Source: Streptomyces sp. ALI-76-A
GTDB lineage: Bacteria; Actinomycetota; Actinomycetes; Streptomycetales; Streptomycetaceae
Reading direction: 5' to 3'
DNA length: 64,000 nt
Assembly: GCF_030287445.1 (NCBI RefSeq)
Contig: NZ_JASVWB010000004.1
Location: forward strand, 1,116,001-1,180,000
The position numbers and the translations under genes are program-made. The notes below the pieces were generated by a model, which had not been told where the DNA came from, searched no databases, and worked only from the letters and a program-made list of their open reading frames with translations. How positions within the stretch are numbered: the stretch's first letter is position 1; the number at the start of each line of letters is the position of its first letter. Below, one piece after another: positions 7,540 through 15,523 of this stretch.

Positions 7540-8731
7540 TGTGGACACGAGAACGGGAGTCATTTGTTGACGACTTCGGGAGGCGCTTCGCGTGGCGCTG
7601 CCATGATCAATGTCTATGAGTTTGGGAGTCACAAATAGCGGCCGGACACTACCCCACGGCTTGTCATACTTTCCGTATGGAGACGCAAGCTCTCAAGGAC
7701 GCGCGGCGTTGGCTCGCCGAGCGGGGCGTGGTCGAGGTCGGTGACAGGTGGGTCGGCGTCGAAGGGCCGGAGCGGCCGTTCACCGCAAACGAGATCGCGC
7801 ATTCCTGGGCTGGCGAGGTGTTCACCGACGAGAGCATGGACGTGGCCGAGCAGGCCCGGCTGGCCTTCGGGATGCTGGATCTTCTCGACGACTACTGGGT
7901 GACGTGCGAGATCCGGTTCGCGGACCGGGGTTCGCAGGGGCCGCTGCCCGCCGACGTTCTTTGGGGCGGCTATCGCCGACGACTGGGGGCGGATCGGGAT
8001 GCCGAGGCCGTCAGCTACTCCCTCTGGGTCGACTGGTTTGAGGATCGCGAGACCACCGCGACGGCCTTCGCCGAGGTCCTTGGGAACGACATCGATCACG
8101 TCGTGGCGGAGGGGTCGGACGCCCCACTCCGCCGTGCCAGCCGGGTCCTGGCCTGCTCGGGGCCCGTGCCCTGGCTCGTGAAACAGAAGGCGTACGACAC
8201 CGTCGTACGGCTCCCCGCATTGCATGTGCCGCTCTTCAAGGGCCTGCTGGCCGGCTACCACGACGTCTACGGCGACCTGGAGCCGACGGCCGCACTCGCT
8301 CTCCTCGCACGGCTGCAACTGCCCGCGGACACCCCGCATCTCCCAGCACTCCGGTCCGTGCTCGTCGCAGGCCACCGGAACCACTACCGCAGCCCCCACG
8401 CCTGGGACGACGCGGTGCGGGCCTCAACGAACTGAACTTGGCCACCCCAGGGCGGAGACGGACCCAAGGACTCCCGCTCTCGCAGGGCATCAAGCCTCCT
8501 CCCCCCTGGAAACCGCCGATCGCGTGAACCCAATGGCCCCCGGGCGGCCCACGTCACGGGCTTCAGACCCACACCACCGGCCTGCCTGAGCCCTCAATCG
8601 GGCTTCACACGACGACTGCGACCGTTGAGCGAAGCCCGGAATGACTGCCTCCCGTTCTCGTGAACACCGCCTATTCGCTCAAGCGTGCGACTCCCAATGT
8701 CGCGTCAAAACGACGTCGCTACTCGTGTACA
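7540..8731. mobile_element. Putative insertion with imperfect inverted ends and a passenger ORF
   Basis: The segment sits between the two halves of an alpha/beta hydrolase gene. Its ends match in inverted orientation: left TGTGGACACGAGAACGGGAG at 7540, and right, read inward from 8731, TGTACACGAGTAGCGACGTC. Inner motifs repeat near the ends: TTTGGGAGTCAC at 7621 and, reversed, ATTGGGAGTCGCAC ending at 8698. Ends starting TGT with inner repeats are reminiscent of IS21-type elements, but no istA/istB is inside; the only gene is the hypothetical at 7677-8435. No clear target duplication is visible. The exact limits are uncertain by some bases. Confidence 0.45.
7677..8435 (+). CDS. Hypothetical protein, passenger of the split-hydrolase insertion
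   Basis: An intact 252-residue soluble protein with strong Streptomyces-like third-position GC. I do not recognise the family. It starts METQALKDARRWLAERGVVE, has acidic patches (WAGEVFTDESMDVAEQARLA; LLDDYWVTCEIRFADR), a conserved-looking centre (YSLWVDWFEDRETTATAFAE) and a helical C-terminus. No signal peptide, membrane segment or cysteine motif. The ATG at 7677 is preceded by no strong ribosome site. It is the only gene between the inverted ends of the putative element. It does not look like a transposase: no DDE, HTH or Walker motif. Could be an immunity or regulatory protein, but that is a guess. Confidence 0.7.
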   Translation: METQALKDARRWLAERGVVEVGDRWVGVEGPERPFTANEIAHSWAGEVFTDESMDVAEQARLAFGMLDLLDDYWVTCEIRFADRGSQGPLPADVLWGGYRRRLGADRDAEAVSYSLWVDWFEDRETTATAFAEVLGNDIDHVVAEGSDAPLRRASRVLACSGPVPWLVKQKAYDTVVRLPALHVPLFKGLLAGYHDVYGDLEPTAALALLARLQLPADTPHLPALRSVLVAGHRNHYRSPHAWDDAVRASTN

Positions 8732-9307
8732 AAACCATCCGCTCAACCCGCGCTGCTGCCTGTGGCGGAAGCTTGATCTCGGCCTTCGGCTCGGTGGTGT
8801 CACCGTCCTTCTTCAGACCCGCGGCGAACACGGCCATCGCCGGCATGAGCCCCTCTGCGTGGAACTTTGCCTGTACGCGCGCGATGAGCGCGCGATGGTC
8901 AGAGGCGTCCGGCAGGACCTCCACTACCGGTGGTTCGTGCGCCACGAGGCGTTCGACGCGTTCGGGATGGGCGGTGAGCAGGTGCAGAGCGGCGATCGCG
9001 CCCGAGCTGGAGCCAAAACGCGCGCGGGCTCACCGGGTGACAGCAGTTCCAGTATCCGGAAGGCGTCGTCGGCGTGGTCGGCCACTCGCTGCTCGGCCTC
9101 GGGGTCGTCCAGCGTGCTTCGGGACATGCCGCGTGGGTCGTAGGTCGCGACGGTGTATTCGGCGGCGAGGTCGTCGGCTATGCCGTCGAAGGAGGCCGCG
9201 TCGCCCGCCCCTCCGGGGATCAGTAGCAGGAGCGGGCCCTGGCCGCGCACTTCGTAGTGCAGGCTCGCGCCGTTGACGCGCAGGCTGCCGATGGTCGGGT
9301 CGGTCAT
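8732..9307 (-). pseudogene. Alpha/beta hydrolase, 5' half of a split gene
   Basis: From the ATG at 9307: MTDPTIGSLRVNGASLHYEV, GPLLLLIPGGAGDAASFDGI (oxyanion loop) and YTVATYDPRGMSRSTL, typical of alpha/beta hydrolases. A frameshift at about 9012 falls at the nucleophile region; the other frame reads GSSSGAIAALHLLTAHPERV (nucleophile Ser in GSSSGA) and then MAHEPPVVEVLPD and PPQAAARVERM. Similarity ends at about 8732, where the insertion begins; the C-terminal third is at 7265-7539. The gene is disrupted both by the insertion and by the frameshift. Confidence 0.75.
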
Positions 9308-9309
9308 GC

Positions 9310-9516
9310 GGTGTCCTTAAGAATGTTGGCGGTCCGGGAGGACCGGGTGTGGCTGATGCGAGGTTGCCGCTGATGGCTCAAGGAGAATGGCCGCCCGGTC
9401 CTCCGGGACGCTCCGACCACTGATTGAGAACTGCGGTCATCGCTGCTTAAGGACCTGTCGGCGGAGTGTTCTTCGGACCACGGAAATGCTGGTCCGAAGG
9501 GAACGGAACGACAGGA
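9310..9516 (+). ncRNA. Candidate IS110 bridge-RNA leader
   Basis: The 200 bases upstream of the IS110 transposase remnant are non-coding and contain a perfect 10-bp dyad, CTTCGGACCA (9471-9480) with TGGTCCGAAG (9490-9499), plus GC-rich self-complementary stretches around 9330-9345 and 9400. IS110-group elements are known to express a structured bridge RNA from the region before the recombinase. Assignment here is by position and structure only. Confidence 0.25.
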
Positions 9517-10371
9517 TTGAGCACGTCTCACAAGCGGATATGGGTCGGCGTCGATGCCGGCAAAGGGCGTCACTGGGCGGTGGCCGTGGATGCCGACGGC
9601 GAGACCCTGTTCTCGACGAAGGTGATCAACGACGAAGCCTAGATCCTCACGCTCATCGAGACCGCTCGCGAGAGGGCCGACGAGGTGCGGTGGGCAGTGG
9701 ACATCAGCGGCCGGGCCTCCACCCTGCTGTTGGCCCTGCTCGTCGCCAACGGCCAGCGGGTCGTCTACGTACCCGGACGCACCGTGAACCGCATGTCCGG
9801 CGCCTACCGCGGAGAGGCCAAGACCGACGCCAAGGACGCGAAGGTCATCGCCGACCAGGCACGCATGCGCCGGGACTTCGCGCCGCTGGAAACACCCCCG
9901 GAGCTGGTCTCCACCCTTCAACTGCTGACGAACCACCGCGCCGACCTGATCGCCGACCGTGTCCGGCTGATCAACCGGCTCCGCGACATGTTGGTCGGGA
10001 TCTGTCCCGCCTTGGAACGAGCCTTCGACTACTCCGCGGCCAAGGGCCCCGTCGTCATGCTGACCGAGTACCAGACCCCGGCCGCCCTGCGGCGGATCGG
10101 CGTCAAGCGCCTGACCACCTGGCTGGAGCGGCGCAAGGTCCGCGGGGCCTCGGACGTCGCGGCCAAGGCTGTGGAGGCCGCCCAGTCCCAGCAAACCGCC
10201 CTGCCCGGCGAGAAGCGGGCCGCCAAACTGGTCTGCGACCTCGCCCACCAGCTCCTGGCCCTCGATGAGCGGATCAAAGACAACGACCGGGAGATCCGCG
10301 AAACCTTCCGCACCGACGACCGCGCCGAAATCATCGAATCCATGCCCGGCATGGGACCGATCCTGGGTGCC
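9517..10371 (+). pseudogene. IS110-family transposase, nonsense mutation and lost C-terminus
   Basis: Starts with TTG 9517: SHKRIWVGVDAGKGRHWAVA gives the first acidic residue of the DEDD (RuvC-like) domain. An in-frame TAG at 9640-9642 interrupts INDEA-stop-ILTLIETA. The rest is open: TARERADEVRWAVDISGRAS, VVYVPGRTVNRMSGAYRGEA, KTDAKDAKVIADQARM. The transposase_20 domain begins at ESMPGMGPILGA and is cut at about 10371, where sequence of an unrelated gene (a TetR tail on the other strand) begins. The Ser-containing C-terminal catalytic part is missing. Dead element. Confidence 0.85.
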
Positions 10372-10522
10372 GTAGGTCAGCTCGACCGCGCGCCGTGGTC
10401 CGGGCGCTTTTGCGGCCAGTTCAGGGTCGATCTGGATCGGAGTCTGCGTCGCCGTGTAGCGGCCCGGACGCTCGTGGGCGTACTCCCACCATGCGTTGGC
10501 GAACGCGACCAGCGCCTCCTTG
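10372..10522 (-). pseudogene. TetR-family C-terminal (WHG-like) fragment
   Basis: On the complement: GKEALVAFANAWWEYAHERP, GRYTATQTPIQIDPELAAKA, PGPRRAVEL. The pattern G-EALxAxAxAWxxYAxExPGRY is that of the ligand-binding domain of WHG-type TetR regulators. Neither the HTH nor the end of the protein is present; the IS110 remnant abuts its downstream side. It may be part of a regulator once linked to the split hydrolase. Confidence 0.5.
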
Positions 10523-10524
10523 CC

Positions 10525-10791
10525 TGCGGGACGTTGGCCCGTGCTGGCTTCGATGTGGCGTCGGCCGGTGATGAGGGCAGCCCTGGCCTGCGGGTGCGGC
10601 GGGAGACGGACTCGGTGCTGGTGGGATGGGTGCCCGGCAGCGAGTTGGATCCTGCGGGCCGGGAGGATGCCGAGTTCGAGGGCATTCGTGCTGCTCTGCG
10701 GTCGGCGCTGCTGGCGATCCTCACGCAGGCCGGTCATGCCGTGCAGGTGGACCGCGAGAGCGGTGAGGTGCGGGTCAGGCTGCTTGCGTGA
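10525..10791 (+). pseudogene. C-terminal fragment of a hypothetical protein
   Basis: The frame ending at TGA 10789-10791 reads RAGFDVASAGDEGSPGLRVR, SVLVGWVPGSELDPAGREDA and ILTQAGHAVQVDRESGEVRV. Codon bias is that of a real gene, but no start is present because the 5' side joins the TetR and IS110 remnants. Family unknown; the tail resembles small conserved actinobacterial proteins. Confidence 0.4.
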
Positions 10792-10973
10792 CCGTGGGCC
10801 GCGGGATCGACACCCGCGTCGCCCTCAGAGCGTGGGGCAGTTCGAACGTCGGCGGGAGAGGTGATGTAGGACCCGAGTCCCGGAGCCCCGCGTCGCTTCG
10901 ACGGGTCCGGCACCCTCCTGAGCGGGCAGCCGACTCGCCGCACGGCCCTGCTGGGAGCACGCTGGGAGGCGTG

Positions 10974-11195
10974 ATGAGCGCGCCGATGGTCGTACACCAG
11001 CCCTCCCGTACCGGTGGCCGGAGTGTGACCGTGCACTCGCACGCCCGGGACGAGATCCTCGGCACCGCCTACAGCGACCACGACCTGGTGGTGTTCCTTC
11101 AAGCGGCGGGCGTCGACGAACCCGAGGCAGTGTTGGACGATGCGCGCTGGGTGGAATGGCGCGGAGGCCGCCCACACGAGTGGAGAACTGCCTGA
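10974..11195 (+). CDS. Small conserved Streptomyces hypothetical protein
   Basis: A 73-residue protein starting at ATG 10974, preceded by GGGAGG at good spacing. The sequence MSAPMVVHQPSRTGGRSVTV, HSHARDEILGTAYSDHDLVV and DDARWVEWRGGRPHEWRT looks like a short conserved protein I have seen in many Streptomyces genomes; no function is known to me. A longer in-frame start at 10788 would add an Arg/Ser-rich leader with poor coding character. Soluble, no cysteines, no membrane segment. It lies convergent to the sigma-factor gene. Confidence 0.65.
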   Translation: MSAPMVVHQPSRTGGRSVTVHSHARDEILGTAYSDHDLVVFLQAAGVDEPEAVLDDARWVEWRGGRPHEWRTA

Positions 11196-11284
11196 GCGGG
11201 GCCGCTCCATACCGACCCGCACAGGGTGGTGGCGTGGTGTACGGGTTCACCGCGGCCGCGAGGTGCCGTTGCGAGGTTGCGGTG

Positions 11285-12133
11285 TCAGTGGGTGGTGAGC
11301 ATGCCCTCGCGGAGCTGCGCGAGGGTGCGGGACAGCAGTCGGGAGACGTGCATCTGGGAGACGCCGAGCTGTTCGCCGATCTGGGCCTGGGTGAGTTCCT
11401 CCACGAACCGCCAGTGGAGGATCTTGCGGGAGCGCTCGTCGAGGTCGGCGATCATCGGGGCGAGTGCGTGGAAGTCCTCCACCAGTTCCAGCGCGCTGTC
11501 GTCGTTGCCGATGAAGTCGGACAGTGCGGTCTCGCCGTCCTCGCTGCTGCCGATGGCGGCGTCCAGGGAGGAGGAGCGGTAGCCGTTGGAGGCCAGCCGT
11601 GCCTCGATGACCTCCTTCTCCTCCAGGTTCATCAGCTGGGCCAGTTCCGCCACGGTCGGGGTGCGGCCCAGGCGGCTGCTCAGTTCCTCGGTGGCGCGCG
11701 CCAGTTGGACGCGGGCTTCCTGAAGGCGGCGCGGAACGTGCACGGCCCAGGTGGTGTCACGGAAGAACCGCTTGATCTCGCCCGTGATGTAGGGGATCGA
11801 GAAGGAGGTGAACTCCACCTCGCGGGAGAGCTCGAAGCGGTCGATGGCCTTGATCAGGCCGATCACGCCGACCTGGACGATGTCCTCCATCTCCTCCGGG
11901 TCCCGGCTGCGGAAACGGGAGGCCGCGTAGCGGACCAGGGACACGTTCATCTCGATCAGCGTGTTGCGCGCGTACTGGTACTCCGGCGTGCCCTCCTCCA
12001 GCCGGTCCAGCTGCTGGAAGAACAGGCGGGTGAGCTCACGCGCGTCCTTCGGGGCGACCTTCGAGGGGTCGGCCACTCCCGGCAGTTCAGCGCACTGCGC
12101 ATCCGCCATCGCCGCTGCCGTATCCGTAACCAT
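11285..12133 (-). CDS. SigB/SigF-type alternative sigma factor
   Basis: A 282-residue group 3 sigma factor from ATG 12133, which has GGGAGGGA just upstream; an earlier in-frame ATG at 12172 is less likely. Region 2: NTLIEMNVSLVRYAASRFRS, DIVQVGVIGLIKAIDRFE and FTSFSIPYITGEIKRFFRDT. Region 3: VHVPRRLQEARVQLARATEE. Region 4 HTH: RFVEELTQAQIGEQLGVSQM then HVSRLLSRTLAQLRE. These are hallmarks of the SigB/SigF/SigG stress and development sigma factors of Streptomyces, normally held by RsbW-like anti-sigma factors. The SpoIIE phosphatase and STAS genes at 12654-14512 are divergent neighbours and may control it; no intact anti-sigma gene is visible here. Confidence 0.93.
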   Translation of the reverse strand: MVTDTAAAMADAQCAELPGVADPSKVAPKDARELTRLFFQQLDRLEEGTPEYQYARNTLIEMNVSLVRYAASRFRSRDPEEMEDIVQVGVIGLIKAIDRFELSREVEFTSFSIPYITGEIKRFFRDTTWAVHVPRRLQEARVQLARATEELSSRLGRTPTVAELAQLMNLEEKEVIEARLASNGYRSSSLDAAIGSSEDGETALSDFIGNDDSALELVEDFHALAPMIADLDERSRKILHWRFVEELTQAQIGEQLGVSQMHVSRLLSRTLAQLREGMLTTH

Positions 12134-12653
12134 GTGTCCCTCCCCTTGTCGGCCATGCCGACACCGGCCCACCTCTACTCGCCCTGCCGCGCTTACCCCC
12201 TCTCCCCACCTTCATGCCTACTCCTTCCGCGACATCGTTCAACCTCGCACCCGCGAGGTGCCGAAGCGGACCTCGACCGACTGCGGCGAGCGGATCCAAC
12301 CGAGCCGCGCCATGCCACCGAACTCACCCGCGCGGCGTCCTGCCCCGATCCGAGCGGGGTGCCGGCGGCGACCAGGTCCGCCAGGTCCTCGCGGCGGCAG
12401 ACCTGGTCGACCCGGCCGGGGGCAACGTCCCGTCGGAGTTTTGTGCTCAGGTCGGTGAGCCGCTTGTGGTCCGGACCACGAAGGCCGCCACGTTCGCCCT
12501 TTCGCCGATCACTGCGCCCGGTTGCGGTCGGTGGGTTGACGGCCGTCCACGATGCCGGTGCGCACTACGAAGTTCGTCGTCGGATCGGGTGCGCCGGCCG
12601 CGTTCGGTAGGGTTCCGGAGTGCTGGCTGTCTGGTCGGTGCCTTCCTGGGGGG
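12134..12653. other. Divergent intergenic region between sigma factor and SpoIIE gene
   Basis: About 520 bases holding the promoters of both divergent genes. An open frame (12214-12657, with QVLAAADLVDPAGGNVPSEF) has coding-like codons but no motif I recognise; it could be a gene remnant. Confidence 0.35.
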
Positions 12654-14129
12654 ATGAGCGAGACGAGGGACATGCCGGAACAAGCGATCCTGCCTGCGAC
12701 AGCACCGAGCGGGCCTTTGGCCGTGTCGGTCGAGGCGGCGCGGATGGCGGCGGTACGCCGTTACGACATTCTCGACACTCCGCCGGACGGCGCCTACGAC
12801 CGCGTCGCGGCGCTGGCCGCGCGGCTGTTCGAGGTGCCGGTGGCGACGGTGACGATCGTGGATGAGGACCGGATCTGGTTCAAGGCCGCGCACGGGCTGG
12901 AAGGTGTCAGCGAGATCGGCCGGGATCCGGGCCTGTGCGCCTCGGCGGTGTTGCGTGATGACACCACCGTCATCCCCGATACGTTGCTGGACCCGGTCGC
13001 CTGCTCCAACCCGCTGGTCGCCGGCCCGATGGGGGTGCGGTTCTACGCCGCCGCTCCGATCATCACCGCCGACGGGCACCGCCTGGGCACGGTCAACGTC
13101 CTTGACACCCGCCCCCGCGAGATCAGCGAGGCCGATGCCTCCACCCTCACAGACCTGGCCGCGGTGGTGCGTGACCAGCTGGAACTGCGCCTGTCGGCGT
13201 TGCACGTGATACGCGCCGAGCAGGAGCGCCGCCAGGTCGAGCAGGAGAAGCGTCAGGCAGAGGAAGAGGCCCGCCAGCGTGCCGAGCGGGACAAGGCGGC
13301 CATCGCCGCGTTTGCCTCCACCCTGCAGCGCACCCTGGTGCCTCCCGCGCTGCCCGCGGTACCGGGCCTGGAGCTGGCCTGCCACTACAAGACCGCATCC
13401 CCGCAGGAAGTGGGCGGCGACTTCTACGACGTCTTCCCCGTCGGCGGAGGCCGGTGGGCGTTCTTCCTGGGCGATGTGTGCGGCAAAGGCGCCGAAGCCG
13501 CCTCGGTCACCTCACTGACCCGCTACACGCTGCGGGCCGCAGCCCTCGTCGACGCGGACCCCACGGCAGCGCTCAAAGCCCTGAACACCGCGCTGCTGCT
13601 CGACGCGGCGGTCGGCACCCGCTTTTGCACCGCCGTCTTCGGCCTGCTCGATCCGGCCCGGGACGGCGGTTTCACCGTCACGCTGGCCACTGGCGGTCAC
13701 CCGCCCGCCTACCACCTCAGCCCTGCCGAGGGCGGCGGTGTACGGGTCGAGGCGGCCCGGGCCAAGGGCGGCATGCTGGTCGGCGCGTTCGCCGAGGCCG
13801 CCTTCGCCTCACTCACCCTGCACCTGGCACCCGGTCAGGGCCTGCTGCTGTACACCGACGGGCTGACCGAGGCCCGCACCGTCGACGGCCACATGCTCGC
13901 CGACACCGGCCTTACCGACTTCCTCGCCCAGCGACCGGCGCCGGTCAGTGCCGGCGCCCTCATCGACGACACCGTCGCGCTCCTGGATACACTCCCCGAC
14001 ACCGAACGCGACGACGTGGCGCTGCTGGCCCTGTCCGTCCCCACCGCGGACGCCGCTCCCGCCGGCATCACTACCACCGCTCACAGCGCCGCCGCCCCGA
14101 CCGCACCCGCCGACGCCTCCGTCGGGTAG
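12654..14129 (+). CDS. GAF-SpoIIE (PP2C) serine phosphatase
   Basis: A 491-residue cytosolic phosphatase. The start is taken as ATG 12654 (MSETRDMPEQAI) behind a GGGGGG run; a longer frame opens at 12552. Residues ~30-180 are a GAF sensor (RRYDILDTPPDGAYDRVAAL; TIVDEDRIWFKAAHGLEGVS). A charged coiled coil follows (AEQERRQVEQEKRQAEEEAR). The SpoIIE domain has LVPPALPAVPGLELACHYKT, EVGGDFYDVFPVGGGRW, FFLGDVCGKGAEAASVTSLT, LLLYTDGLTEARTVDG and RDDVALLALS; the Asp residues in GGDFYD, LGDVCG, YTDGL and RDDVAL bind the metals. It probably dephosphorylates a STAS protein; the STAS gene starts 14 bases downstream, so the two form an operon. A GAF-sensed input is inferred. Confidence 0.93.
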   Translation: MSETRDMPEQAILPATAPSGPLAVSVEAARMAAVRRYDILDTPPDGAYDRVAALAARLFEVPVATVTIVDEDRIWFKAAHGLEGVSEIGRDPGLCASAVLRDDTTVIPDTLLDPVACSNPLVAGPMGVRFYAAAPIITADGHRLGTVNVLDTRPREISEADASTLTDLAAVVRDQLELRLSALHVIRAEQERRQVEQEKRQAEEEARQRAERDKAAIAAFASTLQRTLVPPALPAVPGLELACHYKTASPQEVGGDFYDVFPVGGGRWAFFLGDVCGKGAEAASVTSLTRYTLRAAALVDADPTAALKALNTALLLDAAVGTRFCTAVFGLLDPARDGGFTVTLATGGHPPAYHLSPAEGGGVRVEAARAKGGMLVGAFAEAAFASLTLHLAPGQGLLLYTDGLTEARTVDGHMLADTGLTDFLAQRPAPVSAGALIDDTVALLDTLPDTERDDVALLALSVPTADAAPAGITTTAHSAAAPTAPADASVG

Positions 14130-14143
14130 GAGATCCGACGCCC

Positions 14144-14512
14144 ATGACCGACGCATTCCACATCGACGTCCCGCACACCGACGGCGCCCTGGCCGTGATC
14201 GCACTGTCCGGTGAATTCGACATCGTCGCCGCACCCGCCGTGCGGGCCCGCGCCCTGGAACTCATCGCGGCCGGACACGCAGACCTGGTCGCCGACCTGT
14301 CGGGTGTCACGTTCTGCGACTCCTCAGGGCTGGGAGCCCTCGTCGGCATCTGGCGCTGCGCCAAGGACTGCGACGGCTCCCTGACCCTGGCGGCCATCCC
14401 CGACCGGCTGAGCCGCCTGCTCAGCGTCACCGGGATGGACACCTTCCTGCCCGCCTACCCCAGCGCCGAGACCGCGCTCACCGCCAGCCAGGGCAATCGC
14501 ACCACCGCCTGA
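14144..14512 (+). CDS. STAS-domain anti-sigma factor antagonist
   Basis: A 122-residue STAS protein, 14 bases after the SpoIIE phosphatase stop, with AGGAGAT upstream of ATG 14144. Signature at about residues 48-62: LVADLSGVTFCDSSGLGALV, where the first Ser of DSSG is the usual phosphorylation site. The N-terminal strand LAVIALSGEFDIVAAPAV is also standard. In partner switching it would bind a kinase/anti-sigma factor when dephosphorylated by the upstream enzyme. The operon arrangement (phosphatase then substrate) supports this. The kinase is not encoded in this cluster. Confidence 0.93.
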   Translation: MTDAFHIDVPHTDGALAVIALSGEFDIVAAPAVRARALELIAAGHADLVADLSGVTFCDSSGLGALVGIWRCAKDCDGSLTLAAIPDRLSRLLSVTGMDTFLPAYPSAETALTASQGNRTTA

Positions 14513-14574
14513 ACGCCCTCGCTCACAGAAGTGGCATCAGCGGGCATGCCTGGTACAGCCCTACAGTCCGGCGC

Positions 14575-15110
14575 GCGGGGAATGTCGGCGCGGTGTTCCC
14601 GCAGCCCGTCGGAGGCGTCCATGGAGGCCGCCGCCTTGGTGGTCCGGCGCAGACAGGCATCGGGCACGATCCCGCGCATCGCGGCGCTCAGGACGGGCTT
14701 GTACCGCCAGGGCGCGACGCGTTCACCGGGGCGTACGGCGAGGCACGCCTCGATGACGCGGTCGTCGAGGAAGGGCGAGGCCATCGGCAGGCCGGTGCGG
14801 GCTGCCATGGCGTCCCATTGCCGGATGACGCGGCTGCCGGAGCGGATCTGCTCCAGGTCGCTGTGCAGACCCCGGTCCGGGTGCAGCGGCGAGACTGTCG
14901 CCGCTGCCGTGAGCAGTGCCCGACGGGCCATGCGTTCGGCATCGGGGGTCACCCAGTCGAAGAGGCGTGGGGTCATGCCCCAGCCGAGCCCTGTCGCGGC
15001 GGACGGGGGCAACGGGGCCCGCAAGTGGCCGGCGGAGTCGCCGAGCCACTTCCTGTAGGGCCGGGAGTCGGCGAGCGCACGGACAGTGTCGGCGAGCGGC
15101 CACGGCGCCC
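14575..15110 (-). pseudogene. Lasso-peptide cyclase (asparagine synthetase-like) fragment
   Basis: The complement encodes the C-terminal synthetase part of a lasso-peptide isopeptide-bond-forming enzyme: LADTVRALADSRPYRKWLGD, MTPRLFDWVTPDAERMARRA, LHPDRGLHSDLEQIRSGSRV, IRQWDAMAARTGLPMASPFL, DDRVIEACLAVRPGERVAPW and RYKPVLSAAMRGIVPD. ATP-binding and glutaminase-like N-terminal parts are missing, and similarity ends after SDGLREHRAD. No precursor peptide, RRE/protease or transporter gene is present. A remnant of a lasso cluster. Confidence 0.65.
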
Positions 15111-15179
15111 CAGGTAGAGGTAGACCGGCCCGCCAGCCCGTCCCGGGTGCGGCGAAGATCGCCGTCCCGGCCCGTCACG

Positions 15180-15336
15180 TCAGGTCTGAGGCGTCGACGG
15201 GCAGCTCCGAAGGCGCCACTCCAGCATGCCGTCGTCGAGGCCGATCGTGCGGCGGCCGAGGTCGGTCAGCAGCCGGAGCGCTTCGTAGGCCAGACGAACC
15301 ACCGATGCCTGCCCCCGGCCCGATACGGCGATGCGC
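15180..15336 (-). pseudogene. Rhodanese-domain C-terminal fragment
   Basis: On the complement: RLAYEALRLLTDLGRRTIGL, DDGMLEWRLRSCP. The end of a rhodanese domain, in ArsR-rhodanese fusions for instance, has the same form (VRLL..GR.A.RLDDGMLEWRLA.LPV). The active-site Cys loop (CRGxYC) would be just upstream, but reads SGRGQASV here, so the Cys is missing. A frameshift lies near the end. Fragment only. Confidence 0.45.
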
Positions 15337-15523
15337 GCCGTTGGCTGCCCGCGTGACACGGACAGCCGAGTGCCTCACCCATTCACCTGACATGTCATCA
15401 CCCGGATACCCGCACGGGTGGTGGCGCGCACACACCTGGGCTGTCGTTGGCCATGTCGCCGCTGCGGTTCTCACCAGCTGGCAGGACGTCAGCTGACGCA
15501 GGCTGCGACGGAAGGAATCACCC

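Noticed and set aside
8436..8680. Small ORFs after the passenger gene
   Set aside because: No ribosome site, poor codon bias; treated as the non-coding end of the element.
9304..10737. 477-codon minus-strand frame
   Set aside because: Most of it lies opposite the IS110 gene and is its shadow; only the TetR tail (10372-10522) has a recognisable pattern.
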